From assembly GCA_023433225.1 (NCBI GenBank), contig JAEZDQ010000084.1, positions 1 through 8,502 of the forward strand: a stretch of DNA of 8,502 nucleotides, in the 5' to 3' direction. Origin of the DNA: Bacteroidota bacterium (lineage in GTDB: Bacteria > Bacteroidota > Bacteroidia > Flavobacteriales > Weeksellaceae). The position numbers and the translations under genes are program-made. How positions within the stretch are numbered: position 1 is the stretch's first letter; each line of letters opens with the position of its first letter. Under the pieces are notes generated by a model, which was not told the DNA's origin, ran no database searches, and saw only the letters and a program-made list of their open reading frames with translations. Below are positions 6,347-8,502 of the stretch, piece by piece.

Positions 6347-7344
6347 TAGTATCTTTGTTCTAAAGAGATTAAATTGATTAAAGGTTGGTGGGTAAAGAGC
6401 CGATTTAAATTTTCAATAGCGTCATCCAAGTGAGGCAATTCGCCTTTCACCATTCCTGCGCGGTGAGGCGACATAATTAAATTCTCTAATTCATGGAATG
6501 CAAATTTTTCAGATGGCAATACTTGGGGATTTGCAGCATTAGGGTACTTGTACCAAGTATCAATAGCCGCAGTAAAGCCGGGTTGGTTTTTTAAAAAGTG
6601 AAATAACGCTTCTTCATCAATAACTTCACCTCTGGATATATTAACCAAAATTGATTCCGGGTTAATACTGTCAAAAAAAGCGTTGTTTAGCATACCCCGT
6701 GTTGTATCCGTTAATGCTACGGTTACAAAAATTATATCTGCTTCGGCTATTTTTTGATTTAAGGTTTCCACCGGAAAATAGGTAAGGTTCTGAACGGGAT
6801 TACCTTGGCCGGTTCTGTTGAAAGCCATCATTTCGCAATCAAAACCCTTTAGGAACTGAGCGATTGTATGCCCAATAGCACCAAAGCCTATAAATGCGAT
6901 CTTGGCATTCTGGACTTTAAACGAAAAAGGGGAAATCTTATTGGAATTGTCTTTTTGAGGGCGGTTCCATTCGCCTTTTCTCATCATCCGGTCGTGGGAG
7001 GAGATTTTTTTCGCCGCATCAAACATTAATGCTATGGCATGTTCCGCAACAATACCGGAATTGCTATGCGAATTGGCAATTTGTAGGTTGAATTTATTTA
7101 GTAATTCATAATTGAGGTTATCCACACCAGTCCAAGGAATTTGAATTAACTTCAAGTTTTTTGCAACATTGAGGATGTTTTCGGTAATGAGCCCCCCAAA
7201 AAGCACATCTGCATCACCTGCCAATTGAATGATTTCCGCTTCATTAAATTGAGAAGGCTGGATTATTTCTATACCTGCCTGAAGCCGGGATTGGATATAA
7301 TTTAAATCCTGTTCAAAGAAGGGTTTAGTGAGTAAGACTTTCAT
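6346..7344 (-). CDS. D-2-hydroxyacid dehydrogenase-family NAD-binding protein with atypical active site
   Basis: The protein has 332 residues counted from the ATG at 7344 (MKVLLTKPFF), which follows the aminotransferase stop by 7 nt; a TTG at 7374 would force overlap and is less likely. The NAD-binding motif GFGAIG lies at 153-158 within KIAFIGFGAIGHTIAQFL. Arg238 (NISRGEVID) and His294 (SPHRAG) are the family catalytic Arg and His. The Glu that normally pairs with His (IDVFPTEP in E. coli SerA) is replaced: the aligned segment is IDTWYKYP, with Tyr267 at that position. The family reversibly reduces 2-keto acids to D-2-hydroxyacids with NADH; the substitution may mark a subfamily with shifted chemistry or substrate rather than a dead enzyme, because NAD-binding, Arg and His are all kept. 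Lying between an aminotransferase and an ATP-grasp gene, it probably works on the same 2-oxo/amino/hydroxy acid. The substrate is not known. Confidence 0.88.
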   Translation of the reverse strand: MKVLLTKPFFEQDLNYIQSRLQAGIEIIQPSQFNEAEIIQLAGDADVLFGGLITENILNVAKNLKLIQIPWTGVDNLNYELLNKFNLQIANSHSNSGIVAEHAIALMFDAAKKISSHDRMMRKGEWNRPQKDNSNKISPFSFKVQNAKIAFIGFGAIGHTIAQFLKGFDCEMMAFNRTGQGNPVQNLTYFPVETLNQKIAEADIIFVTVALTDTTRGMLNNAFFDSINPESILVNISRGEVIDEEALFHFLKNQPGFTAAIDTWYKYPNAANPQVLPSEKFAFHELENLIMSPHRAGMVKGELPHLDDAIENLNRLFTHQPLINLISLEQRY

Positions 7345-7351
7345 GGTTTTT

Positions 7352-8502
7352 TTATTGGTTAGAAAACTTATCAATTAATGCCAAACCTTCATCGATGATA
7401 TGGTCTTCAGTCGCTAATGATATTCTTACATGGTCATCCCAATTTTTTCCAAAGGCCAAGCCCGGAGTTAGTGCCACACCCGTTTCCTTGATTAATTCTG
7501 AACAGTAGGTATTAGAGTCTAAACCGGTTCCCGAAATATTGAGGAAGGCAAAAAAACTTCCTTGTGGCTTCACTAGAAACAAGTTCGGATTTTGAGATAC
7601 CATTTTTGCTAATTTTTCTATCCGGGAATTCAATTTTTGGTTATATTCTTTTAAGTAATCATAATCCACGAGTGGGAGGGCTTCTACCAACCCCGCTTGG
7701 ATAAAGGTACAGGTGTTGGTGCTGATATGTTGTTGTAATTTCAGTAATTTTCCGGACAGCTTTTTAGGGAAGCAAGCATATCCAATTCTCCAACCGGTCA
7801 TTGCGAGGGACTTACTGAACCCTCCCACAGTGATGATATTGGTTACTTCTTTTTCAAGAGACCCTATACTGAAGTGATTTTGTTTACCAAATATTAGTTT
7901 TTCATATATTTCATCGGAGATAATATAGATATCATTGGCAACAGCCAATTCATACAATTCTCGTAATTGTTTTTCGGTGAAGATATACCCGGCCGGATTG
8001 TTAGGCGAGTTGATTAGAATGGCTTTGGTTTTTTTTGTGATTCTTGACTTTACCTCTTCTAATGGAATCGAGAAATCTTTTTTATCAATGTCAATTTCTA
8101 CCACTTTGGCGTGTGGCTCTGCAATATAGACTTGGGGAATAAAGCTGACAAAAGCCGGCATGAGTATAATAATTTCATCCTGAGGTTCTAAAATCGACAT
8201 CAAGATAAATTGCAGTGCTTGCTTGGTACCCGGTGTGATGATAATATTATCCGCATTAGCCGGAACATCGTTATCTTGATTAAATTTTTGTGCCAAAAGC
8301 TCACGAAGCTTTGGTAAACCTAAGGGTGCCGAGTAACCGGATTTTTGAGTAGTCAGCACCTGAATGGTTTTCTCAATTACAGTAGGGGGTATATTAAATT
8401 CCGGTTCGCCAAGACCCAATGATATTATTTTTTGGCCTTTACTTTTTCTTTCATTTGCGGCTTCGGCATATTTGAGTGTAAGGGATTCTCCTATTTCTTT
8501 TA
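7352..8502 (-). CDS. Class I/II PLP-dependent aminotransferase (fold type I), partial
   Basis: The 5' end lies beyond the right edge; 383 codons are visible. The frame stays open upstream of a TTG at 8419 and reads YAEAANERKSKGQKIISLGL, typical of sequence before the LGxGEPxF motif, so the true start is outside the window. The features are those of aspartate-type aminotransferases. In visible-residue numbering they are: an NNPAG segment with Asn168, SDEIYEKL with Asp196 and Tyr199 (cofactor ring contacts), Lys230 in SKSLAMTGWRIGY (Schiff-base lysine), and Arg359 in VRIS (substrate carboxylate). It would move an amino group between an amino acid and a 2-keto acid in the cytosol. It is the first visible gene of an operon, followed 7 nt later by the dehydrogenase. 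Whether it acts on aspartate, an aromatic or another acid cannot be told from sequence alone. Confidence 0.92.
   Translation of the reverse strand, partial: KEIGESLTLKYAEAANERKSKGQKIISLGLGEPEFNIPPTVIEKTIQVLTTQKSGYSAPLGLPKLRELLAQKFNQDNDVPANADNIIITPGTKQALQFILMSILEPQDEIIILMPAFVSFIPQVYIAEPHAKVVEIDIDKKDFSIPLEEVKSRITKKTKAILINSPNNPAGYIFTEKQLRELYELAVANDIYIISDEIYEKLIFGKQNHFSIGSLEKEVTNIITVGGFSKSLAMTGWRIGYACFPKKLSGKLLKLQQHISTNTCTFIQAGLVEALPLVDYDYLKEYNQKLNSRIEKLAKMVSQNPNLFLVKPQGSFFAFLNISGTGLDSNTYCSELIKETGVALTPGLAFGKNWDDHVRISLATEDHIIDEGLALIDKFSNQ

Noticed and set aside
7345..7374. TTG start at 7374 for the dehydrogenase
   Set aside because: The extra ten residues do not look like the family N-terminus; the ATG at 7344 begins the usual beta strand (MKVLLTKP) and follows the upstream stop neatly.
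8417..8419. TTG at 8419 as the aminotransferase start
   Set aside because: The upstream in-frame sequence to the window edge is typical aminotransferase N-terminus, so the gene simply continues outside.

Overview
The window looks like a chromosomal segment from a member of the Bacteroidota. This is inferred from the style of the proteins (a short DnaE with a degenerate PHP domain, paired with DinB and an XRE/S24 regulator), from A-rich start regions with poor Shine-Dalgarno signals, and from promoter-like TAnnTTTG/TTG elements. No rRNA or other taxonomic marker is present, so the assignment is moderate in confidence.

Left part (1-5328) is a compact DNA-damage/translesion-synthesis cassette. 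A LexA-like regulator (4531-5328, + strand) is transcribed away from a three-gene minus-strand unit: a Y-family polymerase (dinB, 4466 down to 3303), a short C-family replicative-type polymerase (dnaE, 3285 down to 355), and a DEDDh proofreading-type exonuclease that starts inside the dnaE stop region (GTG at 362) and runs off the left edge. The 64-bp gap between regulator and dinB holds a centred 42-bp interrupted palindrome (17-nt arms, 15 of 17 matching, 8-nt spacer) that overlaps both promoter candidates and is very likely the operator. The regulator keeps a Ser/Lys dyad and Ala-Gly dipeptides at LexA/CI-like spacing, so RecA-stimulated self-cleavage and derepression is a reasonable model. 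Both polymerases carry clamp-binding-like peptides (QTDLF in DinB, SLSLF in DnaE). The set resembles the ImuA-ImuB-DnaE2 mutasome in logic, but the Y-family member keeps its catalytic residues and a separate exonuclease is attached.

Right part (5336-8502) is a separate, more AT-rich minus-strand operon that meets the regulator tail to tail with only 7 bp between stop codons. In transcription order it encodes a class I/II PLP aminotransferase (5' end outside the window), a D-2-hydroxyacid dehydrogenase-fold protein lacking the usual catalytic Glu, and a CarB/PylC-like ATP-grasp ligase. Gaps are 7 nt and then a TAATG overlap. These look like tailoring enzymes that interconvert a 2-keto, 2-amino or 2-hydroxy acid and ligate it to something, as found in polysaccharide or small-molecule loci; the substrate cannot be read from the sequence.

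There is no rRNA, tRNA, CRISPR array, insertion sequence or gene-free stretch over 300 bases. The longest gap is the 64-bp control region.
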